Source: Flammula alnicola
Taxonomy: Eukaryota > Basidiomycota > Agaricomycetes > Agaricales > Strophariaceae
DNA: 64,000 nucleotides
Direction: 5' to 3'
Assembly: GCA_015499995.1 (NCBI GenBank)
Contig: JADNRV010000063.1
Location: 210,566-274,565 of the forward strand
Part shown: positions 46,876-59,298 of the stretch, piece by piece
How positions within the stretch are numbered: the first letter of the stretch is position 1
Layout: each line of letters begins with the position of its first letter
Notes under the pieces: model-generated
Database searches by the model: none
The model's input: only the letters and a program-made list of their open reading frames with translations
What the model was told of the DNA's origin: nothing
Translations under genes and position numbers: made by a program

Positions 46876-48126
46876 ATGTCCGCTGCACGACTATCGCTTG
46901 AACACATAGAACATGGCAAAAATGTCGAAGTTGCGAAAGCCTTGCAAGCGCGATTCGAAAATGCGAATCTCCAGCTAGTGAACAAAGTTTCGGAGTTGAA
47001 CGCTTATCGAATGGACGAGGACAATGGCTCAGATGATGAAGAGATCAAGCCCAAGGACCCCGCTATCATTGCCTCGGAAGTGACCGACCAGATAGTAAGA
47101 AATTTACGAACGTTGCCTGCTGCTTTTCTTACTGCTTCATCCAGGCATATCTTCGCAAACTCAAATTTCAATACCTAGAGCAAAACGCGAAGGATAAATA
47201 CGTCAAGTCAATCGTGAGCGACATCGACGATGCTCCCATAGTCACTGCAGAAGAGAACAAGGAGCTTTCTCAAGTGAATGAGGAAAAGAAAGAGAAGTTG
47301 AAGGTCGCCAAAGAAAGGTTGGCGGAGGTCCAGAAGAACATTAGACTGCTGGGTCCTATGGTTGAAGAAGGTATGTTGTAATGTATTTTTTTATAGTCGT
47401 CCTCTGAAAGAAATTTGCAGATTACCAACGAGTAAAACAGGCAACAGATCGCGCTGCCTTTCTATCGCAGAAAATCATCGACACTCGCACGGCACTGATG
47501 CTCCTTCGCCAAACCCATCCCCAGCCCCGCCTGACCATCCCCCTCGCGGAACAGAAACTCCAAGACCAGGTCGAAGAAATGCAGACCCTGAACGACCAGG
47601 TGCAAGCTGTCAAACAAAGGCAAAGGCGGAAAAAGGACGCGTCAAGTCCGGCGCGGTGGAGGCGGAAAATCTTCGGATTGAAGCAGCTGAAGCAGAAAAG
47701 TCTGTCAAGTCAGCGCAAGTAGACGAAGATGACAGCAGACTTGTCCCCCTCTATGACTGGTGCGTCATCTCCTTTTCAAGTATTTTGCCCGCTCTGTCCT
47801 CATCTTATCTTCATGGTCGGCAGGTATACTGCATCGCTGGCTCTTCATCGCTCCATTTCCAACTTGGAAGAATCACATTCTGCGTCAGAGAATGAACTTC
47901 GCTTGGTATACAAGATCGATATGCCACCACCGTCTTCACCGCACCGCATCACGATCGCCCTAATATTTGCACCGGATACGCGAAAACTAGCCGCTGTGCA
48001 GGCTTCTGGCCTCGACGAACTGGGTGTTGAAGTGGGAGACGTGATCGACGCCCATGTGCAAGTAAATGCGTCCACGGACTGGTGGCGGCTATTCTTGCAC
48101 GCGCAAGAGCAGCTGTCTCTGTATAA
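46876..48126 (+). CDS. Kinetochore protein Sos7-like coiled-coil protein
   Basis: It resembles fungal Sos7, the Zwint/Kre28-type partner of the KNL1/Spc7 kinetochore protein. Exon 1 46876-47094 encodes MSAARLSLEHIEHGKNVEVA and SDDEEIKPKDPAIIASEVTD. Exon 2 47145-47370 encodes YLRKLKFQYLEQNAKDKYVK and SIVSDIDDAPIVTAEENKEL, the most characteristic block. Exon 3 from 47421 continues DYQRVKQATDRAAF and TRTALMLLRQTHPQPRLTI, then a coiled coil. The C-terminal globular part follows the intron 47760-47823: WYTASLALHRSISNLEE, ITIALIFAPDTRKLAAVQ, GLDELGVEVGDVIDAHV. Two missing bases (about 47615 and 48068) break the frame; restoring them gives an end GLVAAILARARAAVSV with TAA at 48124-48126. About 350 residues. 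Assignment rests on sequence pattern memory, not a search. Confidence 0.65.
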
Positions 48127-49014
48127 TCTCTTGGTGAATCCATGTTATACCTCATATCTTCTATCATTTGCTCTGTTATTTATTGTAGCTACTTCTCGGG
48201 AATTGTATTTCTTCTGTGTTCTGATCTATTTGTAAATTGCAGCCTTAGTCACAACAAATATCTTAAAAGATTCCATTCGGCAGATCCATTCGGCTCAATG
48301 GAAGACAGACGCGGGCCCGCAAGCCTGTCATCCCCCTGATGTCCACCACTGCGAACGGTCCGGCGCACTCCACGTGATCGCGACTGTGACCCGCATCATC
48401 GAATTGCTAAGATTCTTCTTTGCTTCATTCAACTTCAATCCACATTCTAATATGCGGTTCTGGCAAGGAACAACGATACTGCTCCAATTCCTCATCGTGA
48501 GCATCTCGATCGCGAAAGGCATGGAAAGGCGAACCGTTTCATACATGGATTTTTCGCCATTACAAGATAAGCTCACGCTTGACCAGCAGTCCGGGACAGA
48601 AAATGCAAATATTCCAATTTACAGGGATTTCTCCTCACAAGCTTGGCTGCAAGACATCGAAACGAAGCTTGGAGCTAAGTGGACACTATTTTTTTCAGTC
48701 TTTCTTCCTGGGTCATGGGGCCGCGTGCCCTTCCAATTTTCGAAAGGAATCAGTCACCTCATGTGTTCACTATGACCTATGGACAGTGTGGAATCCTGGT
48801 GCGGACGCGGACTATGCTCGGAGGCTGCCAGTCAAGCTCGGGACTGCATCATGAGGGCACCAGCATTTCCAACGCTACGAAGCCAATCTCGGGCGTTCAA
48901 GTTAGTGTCAGGCGATTTTTATGTGTGCACTGCAGATCTGGGGCTGGAGTGTCTACTTATAAAAGCTCGAAGTTGATGTCGCTCGGTCCTTGGGGATCAT
49001 CTACTGTCCTAAAA
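48127..49014. other. Intergenic region between SOS7 and the plus-strand GH27 gene
   Basis: About 0.9 kb. A 133-residue open frame beginning near 48374 has no recognisable family and no codon pattern that convinces me. Probable GH27 promoter and leader near 48900-49010. Confidence 0.4.
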
Positions 49015-51504
49015 ATGTTCTCCATCTCTCTGGCGGCTGCTGCCGCTGGGCTTATTGCCTTCGGCGCTAAAAACCCCGTGTATGCCTTGAGCAATGGCGT
49101 AGCGCGTCTGCCGAGTAGGTCATAGCTTCAGCTTCAATTCAGCTGTTTGCTCACCTTTTGTATACAGTCCTCGGTTATAACAGTAAGCCGTTTTTACTGG
49201 AATTACATGCCTTTTCTAACACTGTTTTCGTCTTAGCATGGAACGCGTATCAGGTGGGCTTCCAGAACTATGCATTATGAATCATGAATTCCGACATGAG
49301 TCCAACAGTGCAATATCGACGAAGACCTCATGTTGACGACCGCAAAATTGATGAAGTCCTTGGGCCTCCAAGTGAGCAACTTAGATCACGATTTTCAATA
49401 AAGAAATTCTCAAGTATCTTCTAGGAGGCAGGATACAACTTCGTCAACATCGACGATTGCTGGGCGGAAAAAAATCGTACAGCCAGTGGCGATATCATCG
49501 AAGGTCAATATTATCCTTAGAGTTCCAGCGCTAGTTATGTATTTTACCAATAATCCGGTAATATCAGATCAGGTCCGCTTCAAAAACGGAATGAAGAATC
49601 TAACCAACAGATCCACGCCCTTGGATTGTAAGTTGTTTTATTTTTCTTATCATTCAATATTAAACATTCAATCCTGAAATTTGAAATCATTAGCAAAACT
49701 GGAATCGTCAGTCGCTTTTCGAACTAACATGTTGTCTGTGTCTAATAATATGTTTCTTTCTCGATTCTAATAGTATGGCGATTCTGGGTGGTTCACATGT
49801 GCGGGATACCCGGGCTCGTACTCGAACGAGGTTCGCGATGCACAAACTTAGCGAACATGGGCTTCGATTATCTGAAGTAAGTCTCTATTAATCTCTACAT
49901 ATCATTTTATTGACTGACGAATCTGGGACAAAGATACGACAACTGCGCCAGTAAAGATCTTTCCTTGATATCATTAAGGTAGATCACTCATTTGTGTCTA
50001 GTCCCTTACGACAGCATCACCCGCCAGGGCATTGTAGGAAGTAAGTATTCTTGCTCATAGCCAAAAACGAAGAAAATCCTCATGATTCTACAGAGTACCA
50101 GCGTATGAGTGATGCTCTCACTCAGGTCGGCAAGGCCGTTGGGCGAAACTTTGTGTTCTCTTTGTGCGAATGGGGATGGGTGAGTCTAGATGTTCTTTCT
50201 TGATGTAAGTATTACCCCGACATGTGTACAGAGTCAGGTTTGGCTGTAGGTTTAAGACAGTAACTCTCGAAGAAACATCTAATATATTTTCCGATCGCTC
50301 AGCTGGGGTGCTGAACTCGGGCATAGTTGGAGGGTAAGATGTTCTGCAACGGTTGAATCGGATTTATTTACTGACGGGAGTTTCAACTAGACGACTGGGG
50401 ATATCGCACCACAGTGGGACTCCCTTGCTTCCATCATCAACTTGTGAGAGTTTCAGAAAAATCTGTTTAGGAGCTATCTTTAACCTTTGTCTTGTCGTAA
50501 AGCAACTCGTTCTTGACTCAAGCCACCGACTTCTCCGGTCGCAATGACATGGACATGGTAATCATTTTTCTAATTCTTTTTCTTGTTCGAGCGTTGACCT
50601 TTGTGAAATTTTGTAGCTTCAACTGTACGCTATTTCAGCACAACTCTCTGTGCATTCTCTTATTATGCTACCTTTCAGCGGTAATGGGGGCCTGACTTTC
50701 GAGGAAGCCAAATCGCACTGGACAGCTTGGGCATTAATGAAGTCCCCGCTTCTAGTTCGTGGTATTTTAATCTATGAAACATATCTCACGTATTTTGACA
50801 GATTGGAACTAACGTAAGTCGATTTCAGTTGGGCAGGTCAGTCCGTTTTAACTTGTGAATAGCTCTCTGCCATCACTCCCGATATTCTCGGCATCTTGAC
50901 CAACAAAGAAGTTCTCGCCATTAACCAAGATCAGTTGTTGGAAAGAGTATTTCACCCTTCCGATGGGGCATAAACGTCAGTACCGAAATCGTCTTACTAC
51001 CATCTCACTTCTTTTGCATTGTAGCTAATTTTTTCTTCTCTGTAGCCGGACTGGACAAGCAATAGCACCTATCCCGCCCAATACTGGAGTGGGCCACTCA
51101 ATCTGGAACCGTCTTCATGCTTGTATGTCTTTTGAGAAAATTCTTACAACTTTGCGAATGCCTGTACTAAATTCGAACAAAGTTGAACACGCTCAATGAA
51201 CCAGCCTCCATGACATTTAATCTTACAGAGTCGCCATTTATTCGCGCGGGTCGTCAATACTCTGTTAGGGTGTGTCATCTTCCTATTGTCAGCGACGTAA
51301 AGGAATAATGGATTTCGTTTAGGATCTGTGGGCGCATACGGATAATGGTACGGCGGTTAGGAATTTCACTGCAGAGAACGTGCCGCCTCACGGCGTTGTT
51401 GCATTGCTGCTGAAAGATGCTGGAGATGAACCTGCTGGTTTGTTTCCAGCTGCAGTGTTTGGTGGCAATGCACAGACAAGAACGGAACTAACGTCGGTGG
51501 TTGA
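49015..51504 (+). CDS. GH27 alpha-galactosidase, secreted form
   Basis: Paralogue of the minus-strand gene at 43206-45801. A classical signal peptide (MFSISLAAAAAGLIAFGAK, then PVYALSNGVARLP) replaces the anchor of its sister. Spliced exons read VLGYN-TWNAYQ, CNIDEDLMLTTAKLMKSLGL, EAGYNFVNIDDCWAEKNRT, then YGDSGWFTCAGYPGSYSNEV and, after a missing T at about 49849, DAQTLANMGFDYLKYDNCA with the nucleophile Asp. Further exons give VPYDSITRQGIVGKYQRMSD, NFVFSLCEWGW, SQVWLWGAELGHSWR, TTGDIAPQWDSLASIIN and TDFSGRNDMDM (acid/base Asp), then GNGGLTFEEAKSHWTAWALM, ITPDILGILTNKEVLAINQD and the C-terminal domain DLWAHTDNGTAVRNFTAENV, HGVVALLLKDAGDEPAG. TGA at 51502-51504 after one further missing base at about 51447. 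About 15 short introns. Other one-base gaps near 49607 and 51097. Confidence 0.85.
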
Positions 51505-52050
51505 ATACGGATTGAGCGGGGCGATGAATCGAACTTTGTTTGTCCACTTTCTAACTACTGGAGCCATGAAATGTATTGTTGTTGTTGATAAAATCCATCT
51601 ACGGCCAAGGATGCGGCTCCAACGCTTTTTAGAATTTTTGTACATGATAGAAGGTGATTACAGCCACTTCATCATTCCAGTCATCTCCCAATGCTCGAAT
51701 ATTCTTGTCGAAGATGTCAAACAAACCAGTTAGATGAGTGCAACCTACGCCGATAGGCGAGCCCAGGCAAACTGTATTATCATGAGCGAATGTTGGCCCC
51801 TGAGACTCAGAGCGAGTCATTCATTTTAGCTACATGGGATGACAGACATTTGCAGTTATATTTAGCTACTATGACTCGAGCAAGGGGCGGCTCAATATGC
51901 GCGACTCCCGCCTTACCATACTTGGACATGACGTCGGTCCCGCCGCGATCACGTGGTCTACACGAGTTCTTTATTACAGACACGCGCTGAAAACGACTCA
52001 GTTACGAACGCCCACCATCTTGCAGCCTAAAACACAGAAGAAAGTTTGAA
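51505..52050. other. Intergenic region, no supported gene
   Basis: About 550 bases between two plus-strand genes. It holds the GH27 3' region and the promoter of the coiled-coil gene. Nothing else recognised. Confidence 0.45.
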
Positions 52051-55000
52051 ATGGTCTCTACTAGGACACCTAAGACAGCTAAGGCATCCTATGCCGAACG
52101 TAAGCAACTCATCTTCTTTGCCCGATTCTACGGTGGCAACCCTGCCACAAATTTGCCAGTGCGTTTCAGCTAATCTGACGATCCACACGTAGGTGTTCTG
52201 GGAGCATTCAGTCAAGTACAAAAGGACCATAGAAAACACGCCATACATCAGCAACTTTGCGTGCTCAAGGTAACGTTTGCCTACATTCCAGCTGGCGATG
52301 TTCCATCGCTGAGAATGACGTCAATAGTCAAGAAAACCGCACAGGCGAAAAAAGACAAGTTAGGACCTCGCTGGACTCATTGGGTTGGGAAAGCAGTGTC
52401 GAAACTGGTCCGTAAAATCCTTCGCTTTCTTTCAATACCTCCAAACTGAATGTACCCCTAATTGTAGGAGGACGAGGGCATTTTTGAACCGGCCAACCCA
52501 ACGGGAAGTGTTGCTTTGACGCCGAATGGAAAAAAGCGTGGGTAATCCAAACTCCGTAAGGATCTGGCTCACCCTCTTATTCTAGAATTAATGATGCACG
52601 CCGGTCTTTGAAGCTTTCTATTGGGGCCTCTCCTGGTCATAACGACGAAGGCCTCATTTGGAAACATGTTATCGGCTATGCTGGCTCAAAGCGATCTCGC
52701 AGAGAGTCAACGTCTAACGAAGACGTGTCCTATTATTCTGAAAACGAGAACACCCCGTCAAAGGTTGGCTCGGCGAAGAAACGCGCCAGATTGTCCACGG
52801 CATCCCCTAAGAAGGCCATTTCGAGAATGACTAAATCGGAGGTATGTGGTCGCTTAAATTCTACTGCAACAAAGCAATGAGAATACTGACAAGAATTCAG
52901 CTCAAAGCCGAGTTGGACAGCTTGAAGAAAGCACGTGCACAGGAACTTCGAAGGGAGACTTCTCCTTTGACCGAGCTCGACTCCGAGGACGAGGTCATAA
53001 CTACCCACTTACGAGAGGAGATAAGGGAGCGCGACGAAGAAATCGAGAACATGAGACGCGAATTGGCTGCAGCTAGGCAGAAAGTTCAGCCAACGAGAGC
53101 TCGACCGAGAACAATGACCGCTTTGCGACTCCTCGAACCAATCTGTAAGTCCATTAAAAGCTGTCTTTTGTGCCTTGGAAGCATCTCTAAATTAATTACC
53201 TACAGCAATTTCGACCGGCCATCCTCACCACTGGCTGCGAACGCGAGCTTTCGTTCTCGTAATTATGCGGGAGGTGTAATGCGCACGGAATCTGGATCCT
53301 ATATTCCAAACCTCAGTAAACGACCTACTCCTGCCCCGAGCTCGCCGGAGAGGGATATGGAATCCGACGAGAGAAATTCCGTCGCTGAGAACGTTGACAT
53401 GTTCCTGGATACTGAATCCCACGAGGACGAGGGAACACATCTCGATGCAAGTCGAACTCGCGCCATGCAAGATGGAGGATTAAACCTATCCCGACTAGGG
53501 CCGAGCGCTCTAAATTTCCCACAGAGCACACCAGACGTCTTGTCACGGGAACAATTTCAGCCCGAACTTGAGCGCGATGCCATTGTCACGTCATTAAAGT
53601 CCGAGATCAGTGACCTGAAGGCTCGCGTAGCTGAGGACGCAGTTCTACTGTCCAGCAAGACTGCAGCGACCGCCTCCTTAGAGAACATCATGTCTAATCG
53701 CATTCAAGCTTTAGAGTCGCTTGTCGCCGACCGCGACGCGACTATTGGCGCCTTGAGAAAGGAAAATGCCAGGTTTCAGACCGACGTCGCCGGCCTGCAA
53801 GAGACCTGGAAACGCGCCGAAGAAATGGCAACGGGGAGATTGGAAGAGCTCCAAGCGTCAGAATCCTTGGTCGTCGAACTACGCGCACTACGAGAAGGTG
53901 GTTCTCGTAGAATCGAATTGCTGGAAAACTCGAATGGAGACCTTATCCGTAGTCAGGAAGCCTCAAGACCGAAATCGGGCAGATTCAACTCGAATATGCC
54001 GCTGTCGCAGAGGCCAAAGAGTCGCTTCAAACCAAATGTACTGCTATAACTAACGAGCTGCGAGTTCTCAGGCAAAGGGAGCAAGAAATGAAATCCCGAA
54101 TCGACGGCCTGACTGAATCGCTTTCGGAGGCGTCCAACGATGCCAGGTTCTTCGTGAACGGAAGTGCGAACTGGATCTTTCCATATCTAATTACCAAAGG
54201 GAGGTCGAAGAAAAACAACTTGCTTCTGAACGTCTTGAAGATAACCTCAAGGAGAAAGAACGCCGTGTCACACAGGTGCTCGCTCAACTGGTTTCAGCAG
54301 AGAATTCGGCCGGTGAAATATCGGCGCGTCTGACCGTGGCAGAAGCTGCGATAACGTCGCTCAATGAAGAGCTCACACTGTCCCAGAAGGAGGTGGAGTC
54401 CGTTAAGCTAGCCCTGACGAAGACGACCCATGAGTTGAGGTCCGAAGAATCTCAGAGGCAGCGCGCCGGAGAAGAAGCCGCGAACAGAGAGCAAGAGCTG
54501 CGTATCGCTCAGGACGCCAAGGCAAACGCGCTCGCGTCGGAAGTAGCCGCGAATGAGGTCATAATCAAACGGCTATCAGACGAGAAACGTACCATCCAAG
54601 GCCGCCTTTCGGCAGCCGAAGCGTCGATCGTGGAATCGAAAGATAAGCATCAGTCGGACCGTATGCACATGTCGCGAAATATCCTCGAACTCGAGGCTTC
54701 TCTCGAGTCTGCCAGAGGCGATATCGATCGTCTGAACACGCGACTCGTGGAGACGCAGACGCACACGGAGAAAATTCATCTGGATTTGGAGAAGAGGAAG
54801 GTGGACTTGGAGAATTTGCAGGCCTTCCTGGACGTGGAGCGCAAGGACAAATCTGCAGTGGAGGCCGACCTGGCGGCCTACGTCGGAAAAGCTCAGGAAC
54901 TTGAAGAAGAGCTTCTCGATTTCAAGAAATCCAAGCGACGCGACGACGCGACCATTTCAAATCTACGAGACTCATTTTCAAATCTTCGTGAATCGCAGTC

Positions 55001-55157
55001 GAAACTTTTTGAAGAATTCGGTGCCAAGGTGGGCTCTTATTTTCTCCATCAAACTTTCTAATAATCGTCATCCGAATGCTTATTTCAGATCGCTCCGTCC
55101 CCCATGCCCCAGAAAAGGACGTCGAAGAAACACGTTGCTGAGACGGAGACTTTGTGA
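52051..55157 (+). CDS. Long coiled-coil protein, unknown function
   Basis: Not recognised as a named family. The start MVSTRTPKTAKASYAER joins VLGAFSQVQKDHRKHA, then TAQAKKDKLGPRWTHWVGKA and EDEGIFEPANPTGSVALTP, a globular-looking N-terminal segment that seems conserved among basidiomycetes. A nuclear-type basic patch follows (KRSRRES and KKRARLS near 52690-52800). After a Ser/Pro-rich disordered stretch (SKRPTPAPSSPERDM), the rest is long heptad-rich coiled coil (ISDLKARVAEDAVLLSSKTA; ISARLTVAEAAITSLNEELT; LEASLESARGDIDRLNTRLV). The last exon encodes IAPSPMPQKRTSKKHVAETE and TL, TGA at 55155-55157. Frame shifts occur near 53165, 53980 and 54160, where the coiled coil simply continues in another frame (QIQLEYAAVAEAKESLQTK; REVEEKQLASERLEDNLKEK). 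Expected length is roughly 900 residues. The basic tail and coil suggest a structural or chromosome-associated role, but this is inference. Confidence 0.6.
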
Positions 55158-58100
55158 TATATGCATTGGACAATTCCGAACATCTAACTTCCTGTGTCCT
55201 ACGGCGGCTTCGGCTAATGTGCTAATTATCATTTTGCCAGAGTATCTTACAGTATGATTGATCTTATAAATATGTACATATATCTATGCAATATGAGAAA
55301 TTGACCGGCCTGGAGTCCGAATTGCGAGAGGCTTTCTTTTTAATACTAGTAAGGACTGAGTACTGAGTACTGAGTACTGAGTGATGGGCGTCGAGCGCTT
55401 AAGCGCTTAAGCTTTAAGACTCGAGGACGCCCAATTCGGTAGCGTCATTGCCCGAAAAGGTCATTAATGTGTGTGAACCTAAGTAAACTCATGGCAGATA
55501 CATAGCTCAAGACGTAGGCAAGAGCGAGTTATGTTGACGAAATAAAACGTAGTCCCCGCCTCGGTATGCTAGAACACAAGGCCTTGTCAACGAAGTTTCG
55601 GTTGAACTATGGAGGTGGAAAGTCTCTTTATTAGTATCTCTTCTTATTATAATTCACAGGTGGGGCGTATATACATATCGTTTACCTTCTTGATTCAACC
55701 AGTTGGAGAAATTGTACGAAAGTTTCGGCCTTCACCGTCCTCAAAGTCGTAAATCTCGGATAACACAGAGAATGGAAGATCCATCTCGGTGATGTGCAGC
55801 TATCCTTACGTGGTCTTGCAGTTGTCAAATTGCCGGAGATTTGCGATAAGACAGTTGAAGTAACCGATCCCACTTTCTTCCATGTGTTCGAGGACTTTCG
55901 GAGAATTCCAATCGTAGACCTAATTGTCGGGACACAGCCTCGAGGTGTAACGACAAATAGTCCCAGTCTAGGCCAAGGAAGTATTCCTTTTGCTCAATCT
56001 GTGAGGGAATATGTCGTCTTCGGGAGCCGATATCAAGTGCATCGCAGATTGCAACGATGAACATTTGTTATTTGGATGGAATGACCAGGTCCAAAAAACG
56101 CTTAGCGCTGACGTTCGAACGGTCGCCGCACTGCGCGCACTTCCGGTTCGGCAGATTCCAGCATATTATTGGTAGAGCCCCAAATTTGTGCCAACAACAT
56201 AGCTGGAGGCTAGAACGCTGTACTTTACATACATGTTCTCTTTATCGATTCAATTATTCTTGACTTCTTCCAAGTTCGAATCCCTGGGCTAGTGTTTACA
56301 CCATGTCCCGGCTTGCTATACGACAATACATTACTGACCCCCCATGACGCATCGCCGCTCGCTCGGCCGGATGTCGCTTAGATTTGATTAATCAGTGGGT
56401 CCACGGTAGCAACGCATCCGGATATAAATTCACCAGGGGCAAAGAAACACGGACCCGAAGCGCTCGCGCTTTCCCCGTGATATCCGGCAGCCTGGAGAAT
56501 GCAATTAAAAAATGAATAGAGATTGTCAGTGTCATCGTGTGGGAGTTTGAATAAATACCCTACTGCGAGTGTGGCGTAAGTGTAATTTTGCACCAAGAAG
56601 TAGGCGCGGAAGACAGGCCGCATAACACGTAATACGTATGCAGAACATTCCCGGTCAGAAATTCAGGTACATACATGACCTTCAAAAGATATAATGGAAT
56701 GAATTTGAGTTGCTTGAACCAATCGAGCATTGTGCGAGTCAAGCTTGAGGTAGACAATTACTGATAAATATTGGAAAGGGGAAACGATCTCCTCTGAACT
56801 GAGAGGCAAAAAAGAGAGACTCGTTTGACCTTCCGAAGGATCCAGAAGTCAGTATATTTGTCGCTTTTCTTTCATAAGATTAGAACGGCTCTATCCGCCC
56901 ACCATCGCTTCCTAGGCATACGCACCAGCCTGGGACACCACGGGAGTATCGACGATTGCGCCAGGCGGGAGCTGTATGAAACAGAAGAAAACCCTGAAGT
57001 TTCTGTCGCTACAAAAACTACTTGCTTTCGTTTATGGATACTTGAGCCGGTCTGCTGAATGTGCTTTTCGCATTTAATGATGGATGCGTTGCTGGATACT
57101 GTAGTGAGCTGAGAAGCGGGAGTGCTTCCCAATCGGCTACGAGAAGACCTCATTTTTGAGCAGAAGGGTTGTCGGACAACAGAAAGATAACGGGATTGAG
57201 ACAAGATTGAGAGAGAACACGCAAAAGAACATGGTCAGATTTGGCAGAAGATGCACAGCGGAACAAGACACGTGAGTCGGAGGTCCTTGACAACGTGGCA
57301 ACAACGTGGTCTGTTCCGCTCTTCTTAATCCATTCTCCGATAGCGAGTTGGATACATTGCCCATTCTTTTAATGTCCTTGGATTTTCTGCCCGAAATCCC
57401 CTTGACCAAGGTCATCTCCGCAACCTGGGGAGCCCGGCCAGCTCAATCTGCATGTGGATAGCAACGATATCTTACTGACGCCTACTCCTGACAGTCCAAG
57501 TTACCATCTGTTGATTCTGTTCAGCCAGTCGCGCTTGAAGATTTCTTCCAAGGTACATCAACATTCTGAGACCAGGTTCAAGCCGTTTAGATATCTGTGG
57601 CGCACATGCCGAGCAGATCAATGCCGTGTGGAACTCAAATAACTGAGCAGTCAGGATTTTGGCACATAAGCTTATGATTGATCATTGATATGCCAAGTCA
57701 CGGCGTCATCTTTGGACCCATCCCACGCATATGTCCACGAATACTTCTTAGGGAATCACGATACGGGAATAACCTACACTCTGTCAGTGCTTCTTGGATT
57801 TAAGTTTTGTTCCACAAGCTATACAGGCACAAAATTAAGGCCACCCAGCTGGTCGGTTTCTCTTCTCCCTCTCTCGATGCATCCGAGTCGTGGCCGTAGT
57901 ATATCTCTAGATACGGACATGACATGTCGAGTTTCCATTGAAACACCGTATGTGGATGGACCTGACCCTAACGATCAGGTTTACCTCTTCGCTTACTCCA
58001 TCGTAGATCCTAACGTATCCAAGTCACCGCATTTCACTTGCGTATATCATACTCAGTATTACGCGCTAAGTTACGGAATAACTCACTATGGCTCCCCATA

Positions 58101-58336
58101 TGGTTTTCTCTACAAAAATTTACGAATGTGCCTTGACAATAAGCGGTCGAAACCTCTGCCACGCGACCATGAGATCGATCATGTTGACTTTCAACAGCTA
58201 GGATCCTAAGGAACTCGTTATGTACGAAGTTAACCTGTTCACTAACACAGGTCGGAGGTATTTCTTTTTTGATTACGGACATCATGGAAATCTTTAAAGA
58301 GGAGAGTTTTCGCAAGTTTACCCGACTCATCACACC
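55158..58336. other. 3.2-kb region without supported genes
   Basis: Many short frames on both strands but no convincing gene. A 174-residue open frame (57685-58209) and a minus-strand frame at 55825-56064 (phrase KEYFLGLDWDYLSLHLEAV) are the best candidates for coding, yet neither matches a family I know. The minus-strand stretch near 56600-56760 has QLKFIPLYLLK followed by EFLTGN, slightly like the four-helix protein at 29.5-30.4 kb (QLNNTAVVFLK, EFLPGK), possibly a decayed relative. Confidence 0.4.
55355..55382. repeat. Heptanucleotide tandem repeat (actgagt)x4
   Basis: Four perfect copies of actgagt, followed shortly by the self-complementary aagcgcttaagcgcttaagc at about 55398-55416. Lies 200 bases past the coiled-coil gene. 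Confidence 0.9.
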
Positions 58337-59298
58337 ATGGTTTTTCGTCTGCCCTCCCAACTAGAGTCTCTCGTCCCTCCTCCATACGATCAGCGCTCTC
58401 AGCCGCCACCGTGGCGAGGCTCTATTGTCGTGAGCGGAATGAGGAGCTCTGATAGAAGCAGCAACCAAGAAATATTCGTCACCGCAGTCGAGACCGACGG
58501 CGAAAAGTACGTCCACAGTTTCCGATTGGATACCTCTCTGATTTGGACACATCCTAGCAGGGCACAACAATGGCCACCCACTTTTTATGTCCGTATTTTA
58601 CACGACCAACCGATTTTGCGCGAGTTCCAGGCGTGGATGAAGGGATATATCCCCCCGCTTCCTCTCTGCACATTCATGCCCAACCGCCTTCGCGATGCGA
58701 ATCTGAACACTGTCAATCAGACCACCTTCCGCTCCTTGTCGCGTATACTCTTCGAAAATCAAGCGGTATGCCTTTTTTCATTAACGAAGACTCGATACTG
58801 ACCCCCACCCAGATTGCTGTGGCTTCTTGGGCCCCCAACACGTTTCATGGTGCGGGCGTGATTATCTATCCTGCCGCAAACTCCAGCGCCGTTCTCGTGG
58901 GCGCGCTCTTCTTCGAAACATCCTTCCCTAGTTTCATTGGTTATGCCCCGTCTCCTGTATCGCCTATCTCGCCGCTTGCAATGCAGGCTCCAAGGCACAC
59001 CCAGTACCAGCAACGAATCGTTACAGTCCCTCCTTACGAAGGCTCCTCTCCACACCGACACGCTCCTTCTTTGTCTCCTCACAATTCCGATCATAATAGC
59101 CCAATAGAACAGCCCATCGCTGCCCACCGTCAAGACCCGTACCACCGCTACATAATGCCCCGTCCCGGCCATCCAGGTTATCCTGACCTCGGCCAAGCGT
59201 CTTCGTCTTCTCAGGTTGCCTGGACCAATGTCAAAGCTGAAGACGAAAATGGTTACGCCACCTATCCTCCAACCCACCAAAACCCGCCCTACACTTAA
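58337..59298 (+). CDS. Unknown Pro-rich protein
   Basis: Two exons, 58337-58765 and 58813-59298, joined in frame (GCG|ATT). The N-terminal 190 residues look globular: VPPPYDQRSQPPPWRGSIVV, then VTAVETDGEKYVHSF, REFQAWMKGYIPPLPLCTFM, FRSLSRILFENQ, and after the intron AIAVASWAPNTFHGAGVIIY and SSAVLVGALFFETSFPSF. The remainder is a low-complexity Pro/Ser/His-rich tail ending THQNPPYT, with many SP and PPY motifs. The layout, a compact domain plus disordered tail, would fit a transcription-related protein, but I do not recognise the family. The frame is intact over about 305 residues, and the splice site agrees with consensus, so the gene is probably real. Confidence 0.65.

Noticed and set aside
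56265..56290. T-loop-like phrase gttcgaatcc suggesting a tRNA gene
   Set aside because: The flanking bases do not form the required stem and no A box or acceptor stem was found at the right distance.
56378..56760. Possible second copy of the four-helix membrane protein
   Set aside because: Only two short phrases are similar and the remaining exons cannot be found; kept as a remark, not a feature.
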